From: an uncultured bacterium
GTDB taxonomy: Bacteria > Patescibacteriota > Patescibacteriia > Patescibacteriales > SZUA-104
DNA length: 53,308 nt
Reading direction: 5' to 3'
NCBI GenBank assembly: GCA_913009695.1
Contig: CAJVWV010000003.1
Location: 1-53,308 of the forward strand
Below are positions 34,653 to 41,360 of this stretch, piece after piece. Numbering within the stretch: the stretch's first letter is position 1; each line of letters begins with the position of its first letter. The position numbers and the translations under genes are program-made. The notes beneath the pieces were generated by a model, which saw only the letters and a program-made list of their open reading frames with translations, had not been told where the DNA came from and did no database searches.

Positions 34653-35795
34653 ATGTCTACATTAAAACAAACAATAAATAAACTATTAAGTCCCAGAACA
34701 AACGAGCATGAACAGGACAAAACTATTGTCATTACTGTTGGAATAATAATAGTTTTTGGCCTTATTATGCTTTCAAGCGCGACTAGCGCCGTGGCATATT
34801 ATGAGCATCAGGACAGTTATTATTTTTTAAAACACCAGTTTTTTGGTCTTGGAGTAGGACTATTGGCTTTTTATTTTTTTTCAAAAGTTGACTATCACAG
34901 ATGGGGAAAATATGCTTTTTGGTTTTTAGTTGTTTCCGTAATACTTCTACTGCTAGTATTTATACCTGGGCTTTCAGCGCATTACGGAAAAGCGCGAAGC
35001 TGGATTAATATTTTCGGGTTTTCGCTACAGCCATCCGAATTCGTAAAAATATCCTTTTTATTATACTTAGCTAGATGGCTTGAAAGCCGTGAAAAAAAAC
35101 TGCACGATATCGCCCAGGGCATAGGTCCGTTCGTTGTTGTTTTAGGAGTAATAGGGCTTTTGATGTTACTACAGCCCGACATAGGAACGCTAGCTATTAT
35201 TACAATTACATCACTAGTAGTATATTTCGTTGGCGGAGGAAAAATTAAACATATTCTGGGTATAATTTTAATCGGTATAATAATGTTAACGCTAATGGTA
35301 AAAGTTATGCCATATCAGGCTAATAGATTTAAATGCTTTTTTGATCCCGAGACTAATGCTCAAAGCACATGTTATCAAATCAACCAATCATTAATAGCGG
35401 TCGGCTCAGGCGGATTTTTCGGCATGGGACTTGGCGCAAGCCGGCAAAAATATATGTATTTACCCGAAGTAAGCGGAGATTCAATCTTTGCCATTATCGG
35501 CGAAGAAACAGGCTTGATTTTTAGCTCAATTTTGGTAATGTTATTTCTATATTTATTTTACAGAGGATATTTGGTCGCCAAGCATGCTCCAGACAATTTC
35601 GGACGAATTCTGGCAATAGGTATTGTAACTTGGCTAGTTACGCAGGCAATGGTAAATATCGGAGGCATGATAAATTTAATACCTATGACCGGCGTACCGC
35701 TTCCTTTTATAAGCTACGGAGGTTCGGCCATGCTCGCATCTTTAGCCGCGATTGGGATATTGGTTAATATAAGTAAACACACCCGCCTACGCTAA
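34653..35795 (+). CDS. ftsW: FtsW-type SEDS glycosyltransferase
   Basis: The division-specific lipid II polymerase, 380 residues with ten helices. SEDS motifs: KARSWINIFGFSLQPSEFVK, LLQPDIGT, SLIAVGSGGFFGMGLG, the VSGDSIFAIIGEETG loop with the catalytic Asp, and VPLPFISYGGSAMLAS. A cytoplasmic N-terminal tail of ~25 residues is present. It is assigned to FtsW rather than RodA because it sits between mraY and murG as in dcw clusters. A repeat mosaic follows at once. Confidence 0.92.
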   Translation: MSTLKQTINKLLSPRTNEHEQDKTIVITVGIIIVFGLIMLSSATSAVAYYEHQDSYYFLKHQFFGLGVGLLAFYFFSKVDYHRWGKYAFWFLVVSVILLLLVFIPGLSAHYGKARSWINIFGFSLQPSEFVKISFLLYLARWLESREKKLHDIAQGIGPFVVVLGVIGLLMLLQPDIGTLAIITITSLVVYFVGGGKIKHILGIILIGIIMLTLMVKVMPYQANRFKCFFDPETNAQSTCYQINQSLIAVGSGGFFGMGLGASRQKYMYLPEVSGDSIFAIIGEETGLIFSSILVMLFLYLFYRGYLVAKHAPDNFGRILAIGIVTWLVTQAMVNIGGMINLIPMTGVPLPFISYGGSAMLASLAAIGILVNISKHTRLR

Positions 35796-36039
35796 TCTGC
35801 CTGCCGGCAGGCAGGAGCTGCGGACGGACGGGTGCGGGTCTAGAAGGCCCCCTTGATAAAGGGGGCTGGGGGATTTTTAAATTGGGAATAAGCGGACTGT
35901 TTGCGAACGATAGTGAGCGGACAGTTTGCGGGCGGACGAATAAATTACGGATAAACCGCGAACGAATTTGTAAACTGTCCGTTCGCTCCGCTCACAAACA
36001 GTCCACAAATTCTAAATTCGTTTAAATCTGTCTAAATCA
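35796..36039. repeat. Mosaic of at least four repeat families between ftsW and murG
   Basis: In order: the palindrome CTGCCTGCCGGCAGGCAGG (35797-35815), a CCCCCTTGATAAAGGGGGC unit (about 35848-35868), then inverted units built from GCGGACTGTTTGCG, GTGAGCGGACAGTTTGC and AAACTGTCCGTTCGCTCCGC (about 35890-36015), which are the core of the MITE-like copies A and B, and finally AAATCTGTCTAAATCAATG, whose last bases are the murG start codon. Confidence 0.75.
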
Positions 36040-37215
36040 ATGCAAATAAAAAAGGAAAAAAATGTCAATAGAATACTCTTAACTGGTGGTGGAACCGGCG
36101 GGTCGGTGTCGCCGCTTTTGGCTTTGGCGGAAGCCTTAAAAAAAATCCCCCCAACCCCCTTTAATAAAGGGGGGGCAACCGAAAAACCCCCTTTAGTAAA
36201 GGGGGCGAAGGGGGATTTCGATTTTTTATTTGTTGGGACAAAAGTTGGTCCGGAAAAAAAGATGGTTGAGGAAAAGGGGACTAAATTTAAAACGATTTGC
36301 AGCGGAAAATTCAGGCGATATATTTCTTTAAGAAATTTAATTGATCCGTTTTTAATAATAATTGGTTTTTTTCAATCTATAGCTATTATTTTGGTATGGA
36401 GGCCGAATTTAGTTATAAGCGCCGGAAGCTTCGTAAGCGTGCCTGTTATTTGGGTGGCGTGGATTTTACGCGTTCCGGTTCTAATTCATCAACAAGACGC
36501 GCGTCCGGGACTAGCTAATAAATTAATGGCAAAATTCGCAAAAAAAATTACAGTAACCTTTGAAGAATCTTTAAAATATTACGGCAAGAAGGCCGTTTGG
36601 ACAGGAAACCCAGCCAGACGTAGTCTGGAAATTACAAATGACAAATTACAAATGACAAATAAATTTGGATTTAAAAACAATTTACCAGTTGTACTTATTA
36701 TGGGTGGTGGAACTGGAGCTATGGCGATTAATGAGTTGGTTTGGAAAAGTCTAGGTGAATTAATTAAATTCTGTCAGATTATTCATGTCACCGGAAAAGG
36801 AAAAAATAAAGGAGATCCAATCTCCAAATCGGAGATTGGATCTCCTCGCTCTCATAACTATTTATCCTTTGAATTTTTAGATGCAAAACAAATGGCTGAA
36901 GCTTACGCATCCGCCGATATAGTTGTTTCGCGTTGTGGACTAGGAACGTTAACCGAATTGTCATATTTAGGAAAGCCCTCTATCATAATCCCAATGCCCG
37001 ACTCGCATCAAGAAGAAAACGCTAAAATTTTTAAAGAAAAAGAAGCGGCAATTGTTTTAAATCAAAAAAAATTGACACCTGAAATTTTAACTGATAACAT
37101 AAAAAAACTATTAGATGATGATGTGTTGCGTAGCATGCTACGTAACAATATTCAAAAAGTTATGAAAAGGGGAGCTAATGAAAAAATAATAAATATAATC
37201 CACGAAATTTTATAA
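36040..37215 (+). CDS. murG: UDP-GlcNAc transferase MurG with in-frame repeat insertions
   Basis: Adds GlcNAc to lipid I to give lipid II at the inner face of the membrane. The protein has 391 residues, longer than the usual ~355. LLTGGGTGGSVSPLLALAEAL, GSFVSVPVIW, HQQDARPGLANK, MGGGTGAMAINELV and SRCGLGTLTELSYLGKPSI are typical of MurG. Three repeats are inserted in frame: a CCCCCTTT-type unit (36145-36218, residues ~36-60), a CAAATGACAAATTA-type unit (36629-36660, residues ~197-207) and a perfect 15-bp hairpin GGAGATCCAATCTCC (36811-36845, residues ~258-269). All seem to fall between core elements. The ATG is the last part of a repeat. Confidence 0.92.
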   Translation: MQIKKEKNVNRILLTGGGTGGSVSPLLALAEALKKIPPTPFNKGGATEKPPLVKGAKGDFDFLFVGTKVGPEKKMVEEKGTKFKTICSGKFRRYISLRNLIDPFLIIIGFFQSIAIILVWRPNLVISAGSFVSVPVIWVAWILRVPVLIHQQDARPGLANKLMAKFAKKITVTFEESLKYYGKKAVWTGNPARRSLEITNDKLQMTNKFGFKNNLPVVLIMGGGTGAMAINELVWKSLGELIKFCQIIHVTGKGKNKGDPISKSEIGSPRSHNYLSFEFLDAKQMAEAYASADIVVSRCGLGTLTELSYLGKPSIIIPMPDSHQEENAKIFKEKEAAIVLNQKKLTPEILTDNIKKLLDDDVLRSMLRNNIQKVMKRGANEKIINIIHEIL

Positions 37216-37234
37216 TAAACAAAGGAGGTGTCTT

Positions 37235-37393
37235 ATGAGCACATGTAAACATTCTCAGGTTTCAAAGTATTGCTCAAAATGCGGTGAAGTAATCAATCCG
37301 GACGCTAAAGTAAATCCCAATTGCTCCAACCACCACGAAGAATACAAAGAATGGAACTACAAAAATTGTCCTGATTGCGGAAAATCATTATAG
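37235..37393 (+). CDS. Small double zinc-ribbon protein (52 residues)
   Basis: A short protein beginning MSTCKHSQVSKYCSKCGEVI. It has CxxC at residues 13-16 and another at 45-48 (NCPDCGKSL), plus Cys4, Cys30 and His33/34, so it should bind one or two zinc ions. The function is unknown; such ribbons often bind nucleic acid or partner proteins. The start is secure: AAAGGAGGTG (37221-37230) lies 4 nt before the ATG, one of only a few perfect Shine-Dalgarno sites here. It follows murG by 19 nt and ends at a strong terminator (37409-37438), which closes the mraY-ftsW-murG unit. Confidence 0.8.
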   Translation: MSTCKHSQVSKYCSKCGEVINPDAKVNPNCSNHHEEYKEWNYKNCPDCGKSL

Positions 37394-37408
37394 TTCTACA
37401 AATTAAAA

Positions 37409-37438
37409 CCCACTCAAAATTTGAGTGGGAATTTTTTT
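37409..37438 (+). terminator. Rho-independent terminator
   Basis: CCCACTCAA (37409-37417) pairs with TTGAGTGGG (37421-37429), followed by ATTTTTTT. Confidence 0.85.
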
Positions 37439-37450
37439 ATAAAATTATAA

Positions 37451-37855
37451 TCAAGATTTAATGTATTTATTTTTAAAGTCTTCTTCGTCGCCGTACTCCG
37501 CAAAATATTCATGATGCCTTGGGTCTTTAAAGCCTTGTCTTTGTTGATGCTTTATCCCACACCAATATTTTTCGGTCCTTCCGGATATCTCTAAAATGTA
37601 ATGGAAAAAACCATTAACATATCCGCAATAAGCGCAGCCTAATTTCTCAAAAAAATTAAGATATTTAAGTTTATGCCTGTCTATTTTTATATACTCTGAT
37701 CTTTTGACTTTTTCTATACCGCATAAACTGAATCCCACTTGATGATACAATTCAATAAATATATCTAAAAGAACTACAGGGATAATTAAAATAAATACAA
37801 AGGGATCATTAAGTCTGTGCCTCAACCACATATTTTTTCTAAGTTTTTTTTCCAT
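37451..37855 (-). CDS. Membrane-anchored cysteine-containing protein of unknown function
   Basis: A protein of 134 residues with one membrane helix (about 18-36) and a cytoplasmic domain carrying LYHQVGFSLCGIEKVKRSEY, YIKIDRHKLKYLNFFEKLGC, AYCGYVNGFF and EKYWCGIKH. The paired CxxC and the later Cys-His suggest a metal site. The sequence looks like a conserved family, but I cannot name it or its role. It is the last gene of a minus-strand group (DUF2798, NUDIX, YwbE, this) and converges on the zinc-ribbon gene. A GC-rich palindrome (37882-37901) separates it from ywbE. Confidence 0.7.
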   Translation of the reverse strand: MEKKLRKNMWLRHRLNDPFVFILIIPVVLLDIFIELYHQVGFSLCGIEKVKRSEYIKIDRHKLKYLNFFEKLGCAYCGYVNGFFHYILEISGRTEKYWCGIKHQQRQGFKDPRHHEYFAEYGDEEDFKNKYIKS

Positions 37856-37881
37856 TTGTTTTTGCTTGCCAGCCCGTAGCT

Positions 37882-37920
37882 CCTGCCTGCCGGCAGGCAG
37901 GTTAGCGAAGGCGGGTTTAA
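37882..37920. repeat. CCTGCCTGCCGGCAGGCAGG palindrome and flank
   Basis: A perfect 20-bp palindrome (37882-37901) followed by GTTAGCGAAGGCGGG. It is the same family as 5298-5318, 23321-23340 and 35797-35815. Confidence 0.8.
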
Positions 37921-37927
37921 TTAATTA

Positions 37928-38152
37928 TTATAAATTATTTATATCATGAATAATCTGCACTCGTCCAACTTCGCCGGACTCAATGCGGACTTTTATTCCC
38001 CTGTGATGCGCGGAAGAGCTAGTTAAAATATCTTTAACGTAGCCGTCCGTTAGTTCGTCCGTTCCCTGATTCTGCTTTTCTACAATTGAAACAGGCGCTC
38101 CAATATAAATATTACTTCTTTTTGTTTCGTCAAACTTATCCATATTTTTCAA
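37928..38152 (-). CDS. YwbE family protein
   Basis: A small soluble protein of 74 residues. RSNIYIGAPVSIVEKQNQG, LTDGYVKDILTSSSAHHRGIKVRI and the EVGRVQII ending are characteristic of the YwbE (DUF2196) family, a KOW-like beta-barrel of unknown function. It lies 11 nt downstream of the NUDIX gene in the same orientation. An internal ATG at residue 4 is an equally likely start. Confidence 0.85.
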   Translation of the reverse strand: MKNMDKFDETKRSNIYIGAPVSIVEKQNQGTDELTDGYVKDILTSSSAHHRGIKVRIESGEVGRVQIIHDINNL

Positions 38153-38163
38153 GAAATATTTAT

Positions 38164-38604
38164 TTAAAAATTAAGCTCACTATAAATACGTTTATTTAAA
38201 ACATGATTAATTGTTTGCCTTATATACGGTATAGTATTTTCCGGTAATTCGTCAAGCGGAAACCAACTTAGATCGTCGCATTTATGCGGTTCCATGTTTT
38301 TAATTTCTCCTTCCCATTCACTGGTCTTTAAAAAAATATCAAGCCTTTCGCCGCCTTTATCATTTAAGCGATGCAAAACATGCACTACGTCAAGTTTTTC
38401 AGGGCTTATCTTGATACCGGCCTCTTCCTTAGCTTCTCGCACCATGGCTTGCCTAAAAGACTCGTTACCGTCAAGGTGACCGGCAACAAAGCTGTAGTTT
38501 CCGTCTTGGTAGCCAGTATTAAATCTTCTTAACAATAATATTTTATTATCTTTAATTAATACTAAATAACAAGCTGGAGTTAATTTAAACCTTTCTTTTT
38601 TCAT
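38164..38604 (-). CDS. NUDIX hydrolase
   Basis: A protein of 146 residues that should hydrolyse a nucleoside diphosphate linked to another group. The Nudix box runs from GHLDGNESF to REAKEEAGI (residues ~42-64) with the expected Arg and Glu pattern that binds magnesium. The C-terminal part (WFPLDELPENTIPYIRQTI) fits house-cleaning NUDIX proteins of Patescibacteria and Firmicutes. The substrate cannot be predicted. It is unrelated in detail to the second NUDIX gene at 47223. Confidence 0.9.
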   Translation of the reverse strand: MKKERFKLTPACYLVLIKDNKILLLRRFNTGYQDGNYSFVAGHLDGNESFRQAMVREAKEEAGIKISPEKLDVVHVLHRLNDKGGERLDIFLKTSEWEGEIKNMEPHKCDDLSWFPLDELPENTIPYIRQTINHVLNKRIYSELNF

Positions 38605-38608
38605 ATTT

Positions 38609-38836
38609 TTATTCTGTAATTCTTTCAGTTATTTTTTTAACAATAGGTGTTAATATTAAAGCAATCGGAAAACCTATCGGAAAACTAAGAAATAAAGCTT
38701 TCATCCACATCTGCATAAAATTATCAACTAAACCGAGATTAATAAATGTAACAACTAGAGACATAAAAAGACTCATAAAGACTCCCATCATGGCGCCCAT
38801 TAAAATCCCTGAATATTTTTTAGATATTTTTTTCAT
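38609..38836 (-). CDS. DUF2798 small membrane protein
   Basis: A protein of 75 residues with two membrane helices (about 9-34 and 45-65). GVFMSLFMSLVVTFINLGL, then MQMWMKALFLSFPIGFPIAL and TPIVKKI, match DUF2798. Its function is unknown. ATG 38836 is preferred, because the longer frame (from 38860) begins at the edge of a CCCGG repeat. The NUDIX gene follows after 4 nt, so the two are co-transcribed. Confidence 0.8.
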   Translation of the reverse strand: MKKISKKYSGILMGAMMGVFMSLFMSLVVTFINLGLVDNFMQMWMKALFLSFPIGFPIALILTPIVKKITERITE

Positions 38837-38874
38837 AATCTTTATTATTATCCCTGCCACTCTGTCATCCCGGC

Positions 38875-38987
38875 CCGAGAGCCGGGATCCAGGAGAAAAA
38901 GGTAGTAGTGTTCTTTATAGATGCACGTTATCAACCTTATAAGTGTTAAACCCTGGATTCCCGCTTTCGCGGGAATGACAAAGTAGA
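38875..38987. repeat. TCATCCCGG/CGGGAATGACA interspersed repeat
   Basis: TGTCATCCCGGCCCGAGAGC and GGGATCCAGG at the left are answered by CCTGGATTCCCGCTTTCGCG and GGGAATGACA at the right. The ~110 bp could form a long imperfect hairpin. It occupies the first third of the 359-bp gap before murC. Confidence 0.75.
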
Positions 38988-39097
38988 ATTTGATTTTTCC
39001 TAATAAATAAAGTAAATTAGATATATAAGCACAAAATTAGCTGTAATAGCTAATTTATTATATTATATCATTTTTAAAGTAAAAGTCGCAAATACTT

Positions 39098-39200
39098 TGT
39101 CATTCCGAAACGAAGTGAGGAATCCCTTAACTATCAATTATCACGGTTTGTGCTATTACAATATTTAAGCGATTTCTCGCCCATGGCTCAAAATGACAAA
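39098..39200. repeat. GTCATTCCGAAACGAAGTGAG-type repeat
   Basis: GTCATTCCGAAACGAAG and AGGAATCCCTTAA at the left; AAGCGATTTCTCGCCCATGG and CTCAAAATGAC at the right. It is of the same general design as 17239-17329 and 38875-38987 but different in sequence. It ends 20 nt before the murC ATG. Confidence 0.6.
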
Positions 39201-39219
39201 AGAATGAAAACAAAAAAGT

Positions 39220-40704
39220 ATGGATTTAAGTAAAACAAAGAAAATATACATGATTGGAATAAAAGGCGTGGGCATGACAATGCTGGCGCAGTTTTTTGCC
39301 GCTAACAATGTTGAGGTTTTAGGCTCTGACATAGAAGAAAAATTCATGACTGACGAAGTATTAAAGAGAGCGGGGATTAAAATAATTGAAAAGTTTGATA
39401 ATAATAACATTCCTAAAGACGCTGATTTAATCATATATTCAAGCGCTTATAATACGAAAAACAATATTGAAGTAGCGGCGGCTATTAAATCCCCCCAGCC
39501 CCCCTTTACTAAAGGGGGGAAAGTTAGAGTTTTAACTTATGCTCAAGCAATGGGTGAAGTCTTTAACCAAAAATATGGCATAGCGGTTGCGGGGTCGCAC
39601 GGAAAAACCACAACCACCGCCTGGCTTGGATTCGTATTAGACAGAGCAGGAATTAAACCGAACGTTATGGTAGGCGCAAGCGTACCGCAGTTTAACGGAG
39701 CGGCTCTAACTTCTAAATCCGACTATTTAGTTATTGAAGCCGACGAATACCAGAATAAATTTATTAATTTTAATCCTAAGGCGGTAATTTTAAATAATAT
39801 TGAATTTGACCATCCTGACTTTTTTAAAGACGAAGACGATTATAATAAAATTTTTATTGAGTTTATTAAAAAAATTCCTAAGAAAGGATTTTTAGTAGCT
39901 AACTATGACGATCCTATTATTAGAAAAATAGCGCAGGTAAATTGTAAAGGAAAAGTTATTACTTACGCGATTAACGAGTCCGCCGACTACGTTGCTTACG
40001 ATATTAAAACTGAAATCCCCCCAACCCCCTTTAATAAAGGGGGAGGAAGGCAGTATTTTAAAGTGAAATTGGGCGTTGACGAAGACGAAAGCAACGAACT
40101 GGGGGACTTTAGTATTAGCCTTATCGGAAAGCATAATATATCTAACGCCTTAGCGGTAATTGCTACATGCATTGAACTAGACGTTGATTTAGTAGATATT
40201 AGAAAATATCTTGAAGAATTTACTGGGACCGCAAGAAGAATGGAAACTATGGGCGAATTTAACGGCGCGACCATAATCGACGACTACGCGCATCATCCGA
40301 CAGAAGTTAAAGCTACGCTAAAAGGCGTAAGAGAAGTTTATCCTTCGGCTTCGCTCCACGCCAAAGGGCGGGCAGGCAGGACAGGTAAATTAAGGGTAGT
40401 TTTTCATCCGCATACTTTTACTAGAACTAAAGCTATGCTTAATGAATTCGCGAAAAGTTTTAAAGACGCTGACGAGGTAATCGTTTTAGATATTTATGGA
40501 TCGGCCAGAGAAGAGCATGGCGGAGTGAGTAGTGAAGACTTGGTTAATAAAATAAAGGAGCAAGGAAAAGAAAACGCAAAATACATACCGACATTGAAAG
40601 AATGCGAAGAGTATTTAAGAGAAAATATTGAAAGAGGGGATATAATTTTATTAATGGGAGCTGGTGATGTGTTCCGAATAGGTGAAAAATTAATCAGATC
40701 TTAA
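39220..40704 (+). CDS. murC: UDP-N-acetylmuramate-L-alanine ligase with three in-frame repeat insertions
   Basis: Ligates L-Ala to UDP-MurNAc with ATP in the cytoplasm. MIGIKGVGMTMLAQ binds UDP-MurNAc, GSHGKTTTTAWL (near 124-135) is the ATP loop, EADEYQNKF and IDDYAHHPTEVKATL (near 352-366) follow, and TFTRTKAM and YGSAREEHGGVSSEDL complete the family. At 494 residues it exceeds the usual ~460. Three in-frame repeats explain this: a CCCCCTTTACTAAAGGGGGG unit (39489-39520, residues ~91-100), a CCCCCTTTAATAAAGGGGG unit (40016-40046, ~267-276) and a TTCGGCTTCGCT...GGCAGGCAGG unit (40341-40382, ~374-388). A fragment of a second murC 3' end lies just downstream (40763-40807). Confidence 0.94.
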   Translation: MDLSKTKKIYMIGIKGVGMTMLAQFFAANNVEVLGSDIEEKFMTDEVLKRAGIKIIEKFDNNNIPKDADLIIYSSAYNTKNNIEVAAAIKSPQPPFTKGGKVRVLTYAQAMGEVFNQKYGIAVAGSHGKTTTTAWLGFVLDRAGIKPNVMVGASVPQFNGAALTSKSDYLVIEADEYQNKFINFNPKAVILNNIEFDHPDFFKDEDDYNKIFIEFIKKIPKKGFLVANYDDPIIRKIAQVNCKGKVITYAINESADYVAYDIKTEIPPTPFNKGGGRQYFKVKLGVDEDESNELGDFSISLIGKHNISNALAVIATCIELDVDLVDIRKYLEEFTGTARRMETMGEFNGATIIDDYAHHPTEVKATLKGVREVYPSASLHAKGRAGRTGKLRVVFHPHTFTRTKAMLNEFAKSFKDADEVIVLDIYGSAREEHGGVSSEDLVNKIKEQGKENAKYIPTLKECEEYLRENIERGDIILLMGAGDVFRIGEKLIRS

Positions 40705-40709
40705 TGTTG

Positions 40710-40762
40710 AGTCCCGCAATATAGCGGGACGAAATCCCGAGTTCGCTTGCGAATTTTCGGGA
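40710..40762. repeat. GTCCCGC/GCGGGAC and CCCGAG/TTCGGG hairpins
   Basis: GTCCCGCAATATAGCGGGAC forms one hairpin; CCCGAGTTCGCTTGCG with AATTTTCGGG forms a second. The unit separates the murC stop codon from a duplicated murC tail. Confidence 0.6.
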
Positions 40763-40807
40763 GGGGCCGACGACGTATTTAGAATTGGAGAAAATTTAAT
40801 AAAATAA
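40763..40807 (+). pseudogene. Remnant of a second murC 3' end
   Basis: Translated from 40766 this gives ADDVFRIGENLIK and a stop, nearly the same as the AGDVFRIGEKLIRS ending of the intact murC 60 bp upstream, but in another frame and with most third codon positions changed. It is too diverged for a recent local copy. It looks like the tail of an older murC left behind when the gene body was replaced, or when a repeat was inserted. Only about 14 codons remain. Confidence 0.65.
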
Positions 40808-40834
40808 AAAAAGCTCCTGAATTAACAGAAGCTT
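40801..40834 (-). terminator. Rho-independent terminator of the small membrane protein gene
   Basis: On the minus strand AAGCTTCTG (40834-40826) pairs with CAGGAGCTT (40819-40811, one G-U), followed by a run of eight T. It lies 14 nt beyond the stop of the gene at 40848-41210. Confidence 0.8.
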
Positions 40835-40847
40835 ATTGGATGATGTA

Positions 40848-41210
40848 TTAAATTGGCAAATTCGCACGAAATCTATAGGGAAGTAGACATAATAAGAGAA
40901 GAAAAGCGGCGGCGAAGATGAAGTGTATCCAGTCACCTATAAATTTAACCTTTCTTTTTATATTTAAAAAACAACTATTCATTAAACACCTCCTGGCATA
41001 TGCTTTTTCTTTTGATGTTAAAAAATCAAAAATTAAAAATATAAATTTTTTCAAAAATTCCATAATCCTTTTATATCTTATTCTAACAAATTTAACAACA
41101 ATATCCCTCCTTGGCACAAACATGATAATAGCCGAATAGACGATAAGCAGGGCTGTAAGAAAAACAAACACCTTGGCATACTTTAAAAACGTATGTAAAA
41201 GAGCTTTCAT
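40848..41210 (-). CDS. Small basic membrane protein of unknown function
   Basis: A protein of 120 residues with two hydrophobic segments (about 12-32 and 92-111) joined by a very basic region (RRDIVVKFVRIRYKRIMEF, KEKAYARRC, NIKRKVKF). I do not recognise it. It is a convincing gene because every signal is present: promoter TTGACT-17-TATTGT (41260-41288), Shine-Dalgarno AAAGGAGGGT ending 5 nt before the ATG, and a terminator right after the stop. The promoter and strong Shine-Dalgarno resemble those of the small membrane protein at 348. It is transcribed away from the divergent ABC exporter gene. Confidence 0.75.
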   Translation of the reverse strand: MKALLHTFLKYAKVFVFLTALLIVYSAIIMFVPRRDIVVKFVRIRYKRIMEFLKKFIFLIFDFLTSKEKAYARRCLMNSCFLNIKRKVKFIGDWIHFIFAAAFLLLLCLLPYRFRANLPI

Positions 41211-41259
41211 CTTTGACCCTCCTTTATTTTAATTTCTTAGTTATTGTTAGATTAATCAG

Positions 41260-41288
41260 ACAATAACAAACTTCATCCCGAAAGTCAA
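41260..41288 (-). promoter_or_regulatory. Promoter of the small basic membrane protein gene
   Basis: On the minus strand TTGACT (41288-41283), 17 nt, TATTGT (41265-41260); the ATG is 50 nt further. Confidence 0.6.
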
Positions 41289-41360
41289 TCTTGATTGTAA
41301 CATTTTACCTAATTTTACGTATTATTATATGGGGCTTAGCGCCCCTATTTATATTTTAAT

